Shown here one piece after another: positions 47,385 through 57,444 of a stretch of DNA of 64,000 nucleotides. This DNA comes from CAVVXX01 sp963707975 (lineage in GTDB: Bacteria > Pseudomonadota > Alphaproteobacteria > Micropepsales > Micropepsaceae). Under the pieces are notes generated by a model. That model ran no database searches. It worked only from the letters and a program-made list of their open reading frames with translations, and was not told where the DNA came from. The stretch's first letter is position 1, and each line of letters opens with the position of its first letter. The translations under genes were made by a program, and so were the position numbers. The stretch spans positions 1,860,001 to 1,924,000 of the forward strand of contig OY970177.1 of the NCBI GenBank assembly GCA_963707975.1, written 5' to 3'.

Positions 47385-47586
47385 GACCCCGGCTCCCCCC
47401 GCGTCGTTTGCATTCCCGCGAATATTGACCCGGAAGCCGCTTCCGCGCCACTGGCTTTGCGGGCGTACTTCGCGTCAACATTACTGTTTGTGGCAGGAGT
47501 GCATCACCGGTGGCTTGTCGCCTCGCCACAAAAGCCTGATTTTGCCGGGCGAAACGGGAGGAATTATTAACAATCGAGGATCGCAT

Positions 47587-48096
47587 TTGGCCGGCACTGG
47601 GTTCGACACACGCGAGTTGCGCAACGCCTTTGGCTACTTCGCCACCGGAATTACGGTGGTTACCACGCTTGATTCGGCGGGGCGCGCCATCGGCAAGACA
47701 GCCAATTCGTTCGCTTCTGTCTCGCTCGATCCGCCGCTTGTTCTGTGGTGTCTGAATAAGCGCTCGGTGACGTTCGAGGCGTTTCATGCGAGCCCACATT
47801 TCGTCATCAGCGTGCTTGGCACGAAAGGCGAGCAGATTTCGCGCCGCTTTGCTTCGAAAGGAGGGCACGTGGTGGAAGAGGGTAACGTGGCCACGGTGCC
47901 AACCAAATCAGGCCCGCCGACTTTTCCCGATGCGTTAGCCGTGTTCGAGTGCGAAACGCATGCGCGCTATGACGGCGGCGATCATGTGATTTTGGTGGGT
48001 CGCGTTGTGCGTTTCGAATATGCGACAGGCAAGGCGCCAAAGCCGCTGGTGTTCTATCGCGGCCGTCTTGGCAAGCTGACGGACCTCAACAACTAA
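47587..48096 (+). CDS. Flavin reductase-like (FMN-binding) domain protein
   Basis: About 169 residues: LRNAFGYFATGITVVTT, GKTANSFASVSLDPPLVLWC, FVISVLGTKGEQISRRFA and HVILVGRVVRFEY, the split-barrel flavin reductase fold used as the small component of two-component monooxygenases. No ATG fits; TTG 47587 has GAGGA six bases upstream. No monooxygenase partner lies nearby. The stop overlaps the opposing acylase stop by four bases. Confidence 0.82.
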   Translation: MAGTGFDTRELRNAFGYFATGITVVTTLDSAGRAIGKTANSFASVSLDPPLVLWCLNKRSVTFEAFHASPHFVISVLGTKGEQISRRFASKGGHVVEEGNVATVPTKSGPPTFPDALAVFECETHARYDGGDHVILVGRVVRFEYATGKAPKPLVFYRGRLGKLTDLNN

Positions 48097-50474
48097 CGCG
48101 GGTGCAAAGTCAGAAGGTGCTTGCCCGTGGCCGCGACAGCCTGTGGCGCAGTCGGAATGGTGATGTATTGGGTTGCGGCCCACATGGGCATGAGATCGTC
48201 ATAGTAAGGCGAGAACACGTTGCCGGATTCGCCCGTTGAGATCATGTAGCGCGAATTGTCGGGTTGGGCGAGATCGTAAATCGCGCGATAGCCCGCGCCG
48301 TGAATGGCGGCATAGGGCCGCTTCGAGTCAAACGAATAATCGCCGCGCAAAATCGTGAAGGCACCGCCATCCATCTCGATCTCGCGATTGAAGAAGCCGC
48401 CGATGACGGGGAAATTGCCGAGCGGCCGGTGCGCCATGATCGCCTTGTGGGGATCGCCCCAGCGCCATTTGGTGGGATCGCCGTCATAAGCGTTCGACAG
48501 TTCTTCGATGGCGTCATCCAGCGCGAGGCGGATTTGCGTTTTGCAATCTTCGACAGCAGGCGTGGCGCGGTTATCGCACCAGTGGCCTTCACCGTTTACA
48601 TTGTTGAGCACATCAAGCGTGAATTGCGGGCGGAAACCCCAGAAGGAATCGAAATCCTTGCCGAGCTCGTCGGCGTAAATGCGCTTGGCCAGCGCACGCG
48701 CCCACGCGGCATAGATGAGCGGCGCCGCCTCATTGCTCTTCATGGCGCCGTCCCAATCGGCGACCAGTTTCGCCGCCGTGGCTTCCTTCCCTGCGAACGG
48801 ACCCGCGGCCACCAGCAGCGGCTTAATCGCCAAAGCATACAAATCGACAGTATCGCGCTGGATTTCCTCGAAACTCTCAACCGAATGCTTGGGGCTCGCC
48901 GTCAACAGCGCATCAATGCGCTGGAAACGATAAGGGTCTTCCCATTCGTGCGTCAGCACATAAGGATAATCCGCAGGCACAGTCTTGTTGTTGGCGGTGG
49001 CAATGTGGCCGGACGGCGGGTCAGTGATAGTCGCCATTACCGGTACATAACTCTGCCAATCGTATTTCGCGTCCCAGCCTGGCGCGGGCACCAGACCCTG
49101 CGCGTCATTGTCTGCCGCACGAATGGGCACGCGCCCAGGCAGCATCAGGCCGATATGGCCGGCATCGTCGGCATAAATGAAGTTCTGCATTGGCGTGACG
49201 AAATGTGATGCACCCTTGATGAAATCACTGGCCGTATTTGCGTGGTGCACCGCAAACGACGTTTCTATCGTGGTGTCGTCGGGCGCCAGCGCAGTCCAGT
49301 CGAGCGCGAGCACATAACCCTTGGGCGCCACATTGGCGAAAATGCCGCCATGTTCGGGCAGCACCGGTCCGTGCCGCGTGGCGCGCACGGTGATACGCCG
49401 GTCGGAGCCAAAGCGCACATGGATGATCTCGTCATGCGCATCGAAACGCGCCCAGCCGCGCGGCGCCTGGTATTCGTTTAAGTCTTCCGGGTTGACGCGC
49501 TCGACAAAGAGGTCCTGCGTGTCGGGTCCGGTATTGGTGAGGCCCCAGGCAGTGTGACGATTGCGTCCCGCAATTATGGCGGGAATGCCGGGCAGCGTGC
49601 CGCCCACGATATCCTGACCCGGCAACGCCAGATGGGCGAGGTACCAGGTCGAGGGAATGGTGAGCGGCAGATGCGGGTCGTTGGCCAGCAGCGGCTTACC
49701 CGTCACGCTATGCGCGCCATCTACCACCCAATTGTTCGAGGCCGTGGTGTCGGGAACGGGATCGGCCATGCCCAATTGTGTCGTGCCGAACAGCGTCTCG
49801 AGATAATCGGGAAGTTTGATTACTGGATCGCCGGGGTAGGGCGGGAAAAATTCCTCCAGCCCCTTTCTGCCAATGCGTTGCAGCAGCTTGGCGCGGGCAA
49901 TTTCACGGAACGCATTCTCGGATAACGTGAACGACATGCCCTTGAGCACGGCAATGCTGTCGGCGGGCGTCCAAGGTTCCGGCGTGTCGGCGGCCAAGGC
50001 AAATTCTATCGGTAACGGGCCGCTGTGATCGGCAAGATAGGCGTTCACGCCGGCCGCATAAGCCTGCAAGGCGCGCCGCGTTTCAGGCGTAAGATAGGGG
50101 AGCGCTGCCTGCGCCGCGCGGTACATGCCAAGCGAGCGCATGGTGATGTCAGGCCCAAGGCCGGCGTCGCCAAGCAATTCGGCCAGTCGCCCCTGCACGA
50201 AACGGCGCGCCAATTCCATCTGCCACAGCCGATCCTGCGCGTGCGCATAGCCCAGCGCGAAGGCGGCATCGTCGAAGGATTGCGCCGTGATGTGCGGAAT
50301 GGCGTGGGCATCGCGCACGATCTGCACCGGCGCAGAAATTCCTGATACCGCGATAGCGCCGTCGTAAGCGGGCAGGGAATGCTCGAATGAATGGATGCGA
50401 TCGAACAGCAGCAGCGCTACGATCACGATCAGCGCAACGAAGCCGATGCCGATGCGGGCGAGCCAGCGTTTCAT
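48093..50474 (-). CDS. Penicillin acylase/amidase-family Ntn hydrolase
   Basis: 793 residues: membrane or signal segment at 9-24, alpha subunit to about residue 245, and the beta-chain nucleophile Ser246 in DTTASNNWVVDGAHS, where autocatalytic cleavage is expected; then LLANDPHLPLTIPSTWY and NRHTAWGLTNTGPD. The family includes penicillin G acylases and N-acyl-homoserine lactone acylases, so quorum quenching is possible but unproven. It is followed upstream on the same strand by modA. Confidence 0.9.
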   Translation of the reverse strand: MKRWLARIGIGFVALIVIVALLLFDRIHSFEHSLPAYDGAIAVSGISAPVQIVRDAHAIPHITAQSFDDAAFALGYAHAQDRLWQMELARRFVQGRLAELLGDAGLGPDITMRSLGMYRAAQAALPYLTPETRRALQAYAAGVNAYLADHSGPLPIEFALAADTPEPWTPADSIAVLKGMSFTLSENAFREIARAKLLQRIGRKGLEEFFPPYPGDPVIKLPDYLETLFGTTQLGMADPVPDTTASNNWVVDGAHSVTGKPLLANDPHLPLTIPSTWYLAHLALPGQDIVGGTLPGIPAIIAGRNRHTAWGLTNTGPDTQDLFVERVNPEDLNEYQAPRGWARFDAHDEIIHVRFGSDRRITVRATRHGPVLPEHGGIFANVAPKGYVLALDWTALAPDDTTIETSFAVHHANTASDFIKGASHFVTPMQNFIYADDAGHIGLMLPGRVPIRAADNDAQGLVPAPGWDAKYDWQSYVPVMATITDPPSGHIATANNKTVPADYPYVLTHEWEDPYRFQRIDALLTASPKHSVESFEEIQRDTVDLYALAIKPLLVAAGPFAGKEATAAKLVADWDGAMKSNEAAPLIYAAWARALAKRIYADELGKDFDSFWGFRPQFTLDVLNNVNGEGHWCDNRATPAVEDCKTQIRLALDDAIEELSNAYDGDPTKWRWGDPHKAIMAHRPLGNFPVIGGFFNREIEMDGGAFTILRGDYSFDSKRPYAAIHGAGYRAIYDLAQPDNSRYMISTGESGNVFSPYYDDLMPMWAATQYITIPTAPQAVAATGKHLLTLHPR

Positions 50475-51272
50475 TTAGTGCTTCGCCATCACCTTGAAGC
50501 CGTAACTCTGGAATATGGTGCGCGCTTCCGGCGCATTCAGGTAATCCAGGAACGCGCGGGCCTCTGGTTTGGCGTCTTTGGTCATTGCCACCGGATAGAC
50601 GATGGGCGGATGCGTGTTTTCGGGAAATATTCCAACCTCTCTCACCTTGGGTTCGACCCGTGCATCGGTTTCATAGACGATGCCGAAGGGCGCTTCGCCG
50701 CGCGCGACATAGGCCAGCGCCACGCGCACATTTTCGGCTGACGCCAAATGATCCTTCACGCTGTCCCAGAGCCCGAGCGCGGTGAGTGCCGCGCGCGCAT
50801 ATTTTCCGGCCGGCACAGTGTCGGGATCGGCAAGAGCCAGCCGTCCATTGCCGATTGCCTGGGCAAGCGGGAAGTTTTTGGCAATTGCGATGGGGGCGTT
50901 CAAATCGGCGGGCTCGATCAGCACCAGGCGGTTGCCTAGCAGATCTTCGCGCGTGCCGGGCGCGAGTTGCGCGCGCTTGTCGAGATAATCCATCCAATCT
51001 TTATCGGACGAGAAAAACATGTCCGCGCCGCTGCTGGATTCGATCTGCTTGGCCAGCACGGACGACGCGGCGAACGAGAACACCACTTTGTCGCCAGGGT
51101 GTTTGGCTTCATAGGCTTCGCCGATGTCCTGCAGGGCGTTGGTCAGCGATGCCGCGGCGAAGACGGTGACTTGCTCGCTGCAGGCGGGAGTGGCGGTCAG
51201 CGGCAATACCCCCAATACCGCCGCCAGAGCAGCCAGGAGCTCAAAACCGAGCGATTTCAAGGGTGCTTTCAT
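50475..51272 (-). CDS. modA: Molybdate ABC transporter substrate-binding protein ModA
   Basis: 265 residues with a signal peptide (LLAALAAVLGVLPLTA, cleavage near ACSEQ). Periplasmic-binding motifs VTVFAAASLTNALQDIGEAY, FAASSVLAKQIESSSGADMF and LADPDTVPAGKYARAAL are typical for molybdate/tungstate binding. No modB or modC lies nearby, so the permease must be elsewhere. ModA could feed the moeA/moaC pathway. It ends directly against the acylase start and diverges from marR. Confidence 0.93.
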   Translation of the reverse strand: MKAPLKSLGFELLAALAAVLGVLPLTATPACSEQVTVFAAASLTNALQDIGEAYEAKHPGDKVVFSFAASSVLAKQIESSSGADMFFSSDKDWMDYLDKRAQLAPGTREDLLGNRLVLIEPADLNAPIAIAKNFPLAQAIGNGRLALADPDTVPAGKYARAALTALGLWDSVKDHLASAENVRVALAYVARGEAPFGIVYETDARVEPKVREVGIFPENTHPPIVYPVAMTKDAKPEARAFLDYLNAPEARTIFQSYGFKVMAKH

Positions 51273-51316
51273 CTGGATATTTCTAGCACGGGGTAAGCCG
51301 CAGGGCAGGAAACGCC

Positions 51317-51344
51317 TTGTTGAATTATTAAGGCACCTTATATT
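51317..51344 (+). promoter_or_regulatory. Predicted promoter of the marR-emrAB operon
   Basis: TTGTTG at 51317-51322 and TATATT at 51339-51344 are separated by 16 bases, a fair sigma-70-type pair, 28 bases before the marR start. The palindrome at 51341-51358 overlaps the -10 element. Confidence 0.5.
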
Positions 51345-51358
51345 ACCGTACGTTAATA
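51341..51358. promoter_or_regulatory. Palindromic operator before marR
   Basis: TATTACCGTACGTTAATA is an 18-base near-perfect palindrome (eight of nine half-site pairs) centred on CGTACG. It lies 15 bases before the marR ATG and overlaps the predicted -10 element, a typical place for autorepression by a MarR dimer. Confidence 0.65.
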
Positions 51359-51372
51359 CTTGGACCGAGGCC

Positions 51373-51825
51373 ATGAAACGCTCCTTCGACCGCGATTTTC
51401 TTTTCCTGCTGCATGATGTGGCGCGTCTCATCCGCACGCGCGCTGACCAGCTCGCCCGCGCCCACGGCATGACACGGGCGCAATGGGTGATCCTGGTGCG
51501 GGTCGAACGCCAGCCCGGCCTGTCGCAGAACGAGATGGCTGCGATTTTGGAAGTCGAGCCGATCACTGTTTGCCGCCTAGTCGACCGGCTGGAAGCGCGA
51601 GGTTTTCTCGAACGGCGCGCGGACGCCACCGACCGGCGCATCAAGCGCCTGCATTTGCTGCCGGCATCTGCGCCCGTGCTCAAGGAAATTGCCGTCTGCC
51701 GCAATGAATTGCATGCGCTCATCACCGAAGGCGTGGCGCCCACCACGCTGGACGTCATGACCGAAGGGTTACAGCAGATGCGGGCAAACCTGAGGGCAGA
51801 ACCCAAAGCCGCAAAGACAGCGTAA
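51373..51825 (+). CDS. MarR-family transcriptional regulator of the efflux operon
   Basis: 150 residues with the winged helix-turn-helix typical of MarR: TRAQWVILVRVERQPGLSQ, EMAAILEVEPITVCRLVDRL and the wing LERRADATDRRIKRLHL. It probably represses itself and the downstream emrA/emrB genes through the palindrome at 51341-51358 and releases DNA on binding a toxic ligand. Fourteen bases separate it from emrA. Confidence 0.92.
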   Translation: MKRSFDRDFLFLLHDVARLIRTRADQLARAHGMTRAQWVILVRVERQPGLSQNEMAAILEVEPITVCRLVDRLEARGFLERRADATDRRIKRLHLLPASAPVLKEIAVCRNELHALITEGVAPTTLDVMTEGLQQMRANLRAEPKAAKTA

Positions 51826-51839
51826 AGGAGAACTGGGTT

Positions 51840-52979
51840 ATGGCGGTATTGCGTGAAGATGTGGGGCAGGGCGTGAAGACATCGCTGTTGCGCGCGCGCG
51901 ATCAGGCGCAGGATTTCGTCGCCGATTTGCGCCGCGAGCCCAAAAAACTCCGCCGCTTCCTTATGATCGGCGGACCCGCCCTGCTGATTGCGATTGCCTT
52001 TCTCGCCTGGCTGTTTGGCGGGCGTTACGTTTCGACGGATGACGCCTATGTGCAGGCCTCCAAGTTGATGGTGACGACCGATGTGTCAGGTATTGTGCAG
52101 GACGTCGATGTCAAGGAAGGCCAACTCGTTCACAAGGGCGATGTGCTTTTCCGGCTCGATCCCAGGCCGTTCACAATCGCGCTGCAGAATGCGCAGGCGC
52201 AGCTTGAGCAGACGGCGCTGACCGTCGCCTCGATGAAGGACGATTATCAGCGCATGCTGAGCGACATCGACGCCCAGCAGGCGCAGTTCAATTTGGCCCA
52301 GGTGACATACGACCGCCAGGCCGCGTTGCTGAAACACAACGCCACGGCAAAACAGACTTATGACCAGGCGGCCTCGGCCTTGGCTGCGGCAAAAAGCACG
52401 CTCGATTCGCTTCAGAAGCAGGCGGCGGTGCAACTTGCCAAGCTCGGCGGCAATCCTAACATCCCGGTCGAACAGCACCCGGAATATAAGCAGGCCAAGG
52501 CCGCCGTCGACGAAGACAAGCGCCAGTTCGACCACGCGGTCGTGCGCGCGCCCTTCGACGGCATGGTGACCGCTGTTTCATCGCTGCAGCCGGGGGCGGT
52601 GATCATTTCCGCGGTGTCTGCCTTCATGCCGACCAGCGCGGTAGGCCTGGTTTCGACCAGCGATATCTGGGTGGACGCCGATTTCAAGGAGACCGATCTC
52701 ACCTGGGTGCAGCCGGGCGACCCTGTCGATCTGACGATTGACACCTACCCAGGCCGCACCTGGCACGGAGAAGTGGCGGCGGTGGCGCCCGCCACGGGCT
52801 CGGAATTCTCTGTGCTGCCCGCGCAAAATTCCAGCGGCAATTGGGTGAAGGTCACGCAACGCATCACCGTGCGGGTCAAGCTCGATCATCAGGACGGCGA
52901 TCCGCCGCTGCGCGCGGGCATGAGCGCCAATGTCAATATCGACACGGGCCATCACCGTTCGATGTTTGACCTGTTCTAG
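51840..52979 (+). CDS. emrA: HlyD/EmrA-family periplasmic adaptor of a multidrug efflux pump
   Basis: 379 residues: one membrane segment at about 42-60 (LMIGGPALLIAIAFLAWLFG), the lipoyl-like barrel DVSGIVQDVDVKEGQLVHKG, a helical hairpin around 100-190, and AVVRAPFDGMVTAVSSLQPG. It bridges EmrB to an outer-membrane channel. AAGGAG precedes the ATG. Two bases separate it from emrB. No TolC-like gene is in the window. Confidence 0.93.
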   Translation: MAVLREDVGQGVKTSLLRARDQAQDFVADLRREPKKLRRFLMIGGPALLIAIAFLAWLFGGRYVSTDDAYVQASKLMVTTDVSGIVQDVDVKEGQLVHKGDVLFRLDPRPFTIALQNAQAQLEQTALTVASMKDDYQRMLSDIDAQQAQFNLAQVTYDRQAALLKHNATAKQTYDQAASALAAAKSTLDSLQKQAAVQLAKLGGNPNIPVEQHPEYKQAKAAVDEDKRQFDHAVVRAPFDGMVTAVSSLQPGAVIISAVSAFMPTSAVGLVSTSDIWVDADFKETDLTWVQPGDPVDLTIDTYPGRTWHGEVAAVAPATGSEFSVLPAQNSSGNWVKVTQRITVRVKLDHQDGDPPLRAGMSANVNIDTGHHRSMFDLF

Positions 52980-52981
52980 CC

Positions 52982-54544
52982 ATGGCGACCGCCGAAATTG
53001 CCGCACAGCGGACAGGCGCTGACGAATTCGAAAAGCGCCACCGCATCCTGATCACGGGTTGCGCCATGCTGGCCACCCTGATGCAAGCGCTCGACAACAC
53101 CATAGCCAATGTAGCGCTACCGCATATGCAGGGGAGCTTGTCCACATCCCGCGAGCAGATCACCTGGGTGCTGACCTCCTATGTGATCGCGGCCGCCATT
53201 ATGACGGCGCCCGTGGGCTGGTTCACGGCGCGCTTCGGACGGAAGCATTTCTTCATCGCCTGCTTGGCAGGCTTCACCGTGGCTTCGATGCTCTGCGGGC
53301 TCGCGCAAACATTGTCGCAGATCGTGCTGTTTCGCTTGCTGCAAGGCGCGTTCGGCGCGGCGTTGGTGCCGCTGTCCCAATCCATCATGCTCGACATCTA
53401 TCCGGCCGAGAAGCGCGGCACGGCGATGGCGGTGTGGGGCATGGGCGTGATGATCGGACCCATTCTTGGCCCCACGCTGGGCGGCTATCTTACCGATCTC
53501 TATAATTGGCGCTGGGTGTTCTACGTCAATGTGCCATTCGGCATTCTGGCCATCGCTGGGCTGTGGTTTTTCCTCCATGAGCACAAGAAAGACGCGACAC
53601 TCCGGTTCGACTGGACGGGGTTTGCCGCGCTCGCGCTTGGGCTTGGCGCCTTGCAGCTGATGCTCGACCGCGGCACGACCAAGGACTGGTTCAGTTCGCA
53701 GGAAATCGTCATCGAAGCCGTTCTGGCGGCGATCGGGTTTTATCTTTTCATCGTGCACATGCTCACCGAGAAAAAGCCCTTCATTCCGCCGCGCATCTTC
53801 CGCGATGTGGGGTTCGTTTCCGGCTTTGCCATCATGTTCGTGATGGGCATGGTGATTTTAGCGAGTTCGGCGCTGCTGCCGCCCTATTTGCAGAATCTCG
53901 CCGGCTATTCCGTACAGCAGGCGGGCCTGCTGATGACCCCGCGCGGCTTTGGCACCATGTTCTCGATGCTGTTGGCCGCCCGGCTCGCGCAGCGCTTCGA
54001 CCCCAGGCTGGTTTCGGCCGCTGGCGTTCTGATGATGGCGTGGTCGATGTGGGAAATGAGCACATGGACGCCCGAGGTCGGCATTTGGACTTTATCCATG
54101 GTTGGCATTGTGCAGGGCGTAGGCATGGGCTTCGTGTTCGTGGCCATCCAGCTGGTGGGTTTCGCCACGCTGGAACCCGCCCTTAGAACCGACGGAACCG
54201 CTCTTTATGCCCTTGTCCGCAGCATCGGCATGGCGATAGGGGTGTCGGTCGCCACGCTTGTCCTGTCCGACAGTCTTCAAATCGTCCATGCGCAACTGGC
54301 CGAGCATGTGACGGGCTTCAACCGTGCACTGCAATATGGGACTCAGGGTCTGTTTTGGGGGATTGGCACGCCTTTTGGAGTTAACAACATCGACCAGCAA
54401 ATCCAGCAGCAGGCCGCCATTATCGGCTACGCCAACGATTTCAAGCTGATGTTCTGGATTTGCCTGCCGATGCTGTTGCTATTGCCGTTGATGCGCCGCC
54501 CCACGGCAATGCAGGGCAGCTCGCCCAAGCCGGCGCTGGATTAA
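52982..54544 (+). CDS. emrB: DHA2-family MFS efflux transporter EmrB
   Basis: 520 residues with about 14 membrane helices, a proton-driven drug exporter. Family motifs: LMQALDNTIANVALPHMQGS at the first helix, SREQITWVLTSYVIAAAI, motif A-like GWFTARFGRKHFF and motif C-like WGMGVMIGPILGPTLGGYL. It forms the marR-emrA-emrB operon. The substrate is unknown. Confidence 0.93.
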   Translation: MATAEIAAQRTGADEFEKRHRILITGCAMLATLMQALDNTIANVALPHMQGSLSTSREQITWVLTSYVIAAAIMTAPVGWFTARFGRKHFFIACLAGFTVASMLCGLAQTLSQIVLFRLLQGAFGAALVPLSQSIMLDIYPAEKRGTAMAVWGMGVMIGPILGPTLGGYLTDLYNWRWVFYVNVPFGILAIAGLWFFLHEHKKDATLRFDWTGFAALALGLGALQLMLDRGTTKDWFSSQEIVIEAVLAAIGFYLFIVHMLTEKKPFIPPRIFRDVGFVSGFAIMFVMGMVILASSALLPPYLQNLAGYSVQQAGLLMTPRGFGTMFSMLLAARLAQRFDPRLVSAAGVLMMAWSMWEMSTWTPEVGIWTLSMVGIVQGVGMGFVFVAIQLVGFATLEPALRTDGTALYALVRSIGMAIGVSVATLVLSDSLQIVHAQLAEHVTGFNRALQYGTQGLFWGIGTPFGVNNIDQQIQQQAAIIGYANDFKLMFWICLPMLLLLPLMRRPTAMQGSSPKPALD

Positions 54545-54649
54545 TTTTATACCGACTTGTACACGCATTCGTGTTCGGTCACGGATCGAGTAGCGCTGCG
54601 CGGCGTTTTGGTACTATGATCGCACTTGGGGGTGCGGAACGGAGAGTCC

Positions 54650-55242
54650 ATGAACCTGCACCAGCGCCCAATACGTTCACGGCCCTATCACCACGGCGAC
54701 CTCGGCAAGGCATTGCGCGAGGCGGCCAGCGCCATTCTGGAGAGCGAGGGGCTTGAGGCCTTGTCGCTCCGTTCCGTTGCGCGCCGCGCGGGCGTCAGCC
54801 ACGCCGCGCCCTATCGCCATTACCTGAACCGCGAGGCGCTGCTGGCCGATGTGGCGGTGGCGGGCTTCGAGCAGCTGCGCGCCGATCTCGTTCAGGCGGC
54901 AGCAGCCCCCGGCCAGGAAGCCGACCGCATAGCCCATATCGGCGCGGCCTATATCCGCTTTGCCGCGCAACATGGCGGATTGCTGCGGCTGATGTTCGGC
55001 CCGCAGCTTCCCAACCGCGCGGAGTTTCCGGCGCTTGCCGCCGCCGCCGATGCGATCGGCGAGGAGATCGGCAAGACGCTGGGCGACCCCGCGCTGGGCC
55101 TGGCTGTGTGGGCGACGGTGCATGGGCTGGCCATGCTTATTCTCGAAGATGTGGTCGATCTCGGCCAGCGCCAATCTGGGCTTGCCGTGCTGCCCAGCCG
55201 CGCCGAGATTTTGCTCCGCAGCCTGTTCGACAAGGTCGCGGC

Positions 55243-55246
<4 letters not shown>
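54650..55246 (+). CDS. TetR/AcrR-family regulator with WHG-type C-terminal domain
   Basis: 198 residues. The N-terminal DNA-binding domain has RPYHHGDLGKALREAA and LRSVARRAGVSHAAPYRHY; the C-terminal part AVWATVHGLAMLILEDVVD resembles the WHG ligand domain. GGAGAG precedes the ATG at 54650. It is 105 bases after emrB and may also affect the pump. It ends in a four-base overlap with hemB. Confidence 0.9.
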
Positions 55247-56250
<1,004 letters not shown>

Positions 56251-56325
56251 CTAATCATTGGCCCGAGCGGTTGCAAGCGCCAGAGCCAATTGCCCTAAAT
56301 AAGCAAGCAGGTATTCTCGCTGCCC

Positions 56326-57345
56326 ATGACTGACGACGTGATCTGCCGCAAAGAAGGCGCGCTGGGGCGCATCACGTTCAACCGCCCGAAAGCGTTAAAC
56401 GCGCTCACCCATAATATGTGCGTGGGCATAAAGCGCGCGCTCGACGAATGGGCGAATGATGCGGCCGTGAAAACCGTAGCGATCGACGCGGTGCCGGGGC
56501 GGGCTTTCTGTGCGGGCGGCGACATCCGCCAGCTTTACGAAGATGGCACCAAATATGCGCCGCTGTTTTATGCCGACGAATACCGGATGAACGCCTGCAT
56601 CAAGCATTATCCGAAACCCTATATGGCGCTGGTGGACGGCATCTGCATGGGCGGCGGCGTTGGCGTTTCGGTGCATGGCAGCCACAGGGTCGTGAGCGAG
56701 AATGTCATTTTCGCCATGCCGGAGACGGGCATCGGGTTTTTTCCCGATGTCGGTGGAAGTTTTTTCCTGCCGCGGCTGCCGGGCGAGCTTGGAATGTATC
56801 TCGCGCTCACCGGTGCCCGGCTAACGGCCGCGGATTTGGTCTATGCCGGCGTTTACACGCATTTCGTTCCAGCCGCGAAAATGGGCGCTATTTCAACGCG
56901 GCTGACGGCTGGCGAAACACCGGACAAGATTCTGAAGGAGCTGCAGGAATATCCTGGCATAGCGCCGCTGGCGCAACATCGCGCCGCCATTGACCGTGCA
57001 TTCGCGCAATCCTCCGTCGAGAAGATACTGGATGCGCTGGCGCGCGAAGACGAATGGGGTGCCGAAACAGCCAAGGGCTTGCGCGCCAAATCGCCGATGG
57101 CGCTGAAGGTAACTTTCCGCCTGATACGCGAAGGGCGAAAGCTCTCCTTCGATGATTGCCTCAGGATGGAATATCGCCTGGCGCTGCGTACCGTGGTGGG
57201 CCATGATTTCCGCGAAGGCGTGCGCGCGGCAATCGTGGACAAAGATCAATCGCCCACATGGAATCCGCCATCGCTGGAACAAGTGAGTGCCGCGGCCGTT
57301 GCCGCCTGCTTCGCGCCGGTGAACGATAAAGAATTGCAACTGTAA
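56326..57345 (+). CDS. Enoyl-CoA hydratase/isomerase family, probable 3-hydroxyisobutyryl-CoA hydrolase
   Basis: 339 residues of the crotonase fold: GRITFNRPKALNALTHNM, AFCAGGDIRQLYEDG and the HIBYL-CoA-hydrolase pattern MPETGIGFFPDVGGSFFLPR. In valine breakdown this enzyme frees 3-hydroxyisobutyrate, and the next gene encodes the dehydrogenase for that product, which supports the call. A family B repeat separates the two genes. Confidence 0.88.
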   Translation: MTDDVICRKEGALGRITFNRPKALNALTHNMCVGIKRALDEWANDAAVKTVAIDAVPGRAFCAGGDIRQLYEDGTKYAPLFYADEYRMNACIKHYPKPYMALVDGICMGGGVGVSVHGSHRVVSENVIFAMPETGIGFFPDVGGSFFLPRLPGELGMYLALTGARLTAADLVYAGVYTHFVPAAKMGAISTRLTAGETPDKILKELQEYPGIAPLAQHRAAIDRAFAQSSVEKILDALAREDEWGAETAKGLRAKSPMALKVTFRLIREGRKLSFDDCLRMEYRLALRTVVGHDFREGVRAAIVDKDQSPTWNPPSLEQVSAAAVAACFAPVNDKELQL

Positions 57346-57355
57346 CGTCGCAGCG

Positions 57356-57429
57356 CCCTCATGGTTCGACAGGCTCAGCATGAGGGTCTTATAACAACGC
57401 CTCACCCTGAGCTTGTCGAAGGGTGAGGC
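57356..57429. repeat. Double-hairpin palindromic repeat, family B, copy 2
   Basis: Palindromes at 57356-57386 (CCCTCATG ... CATGAGGG around TTCGACAGGCTCA) and 57399-57429 (GCCTCACCC ... GGGTGAGGC around TGAGCTTGTCGAA). Same architecture as the copy at 31047-31123. It lies 10 bases after the hydrolase stop and 15 before the mmsB start. Confidence 0.85.
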
Positions 57430-57444
57430 GCACGGGAGACCATC

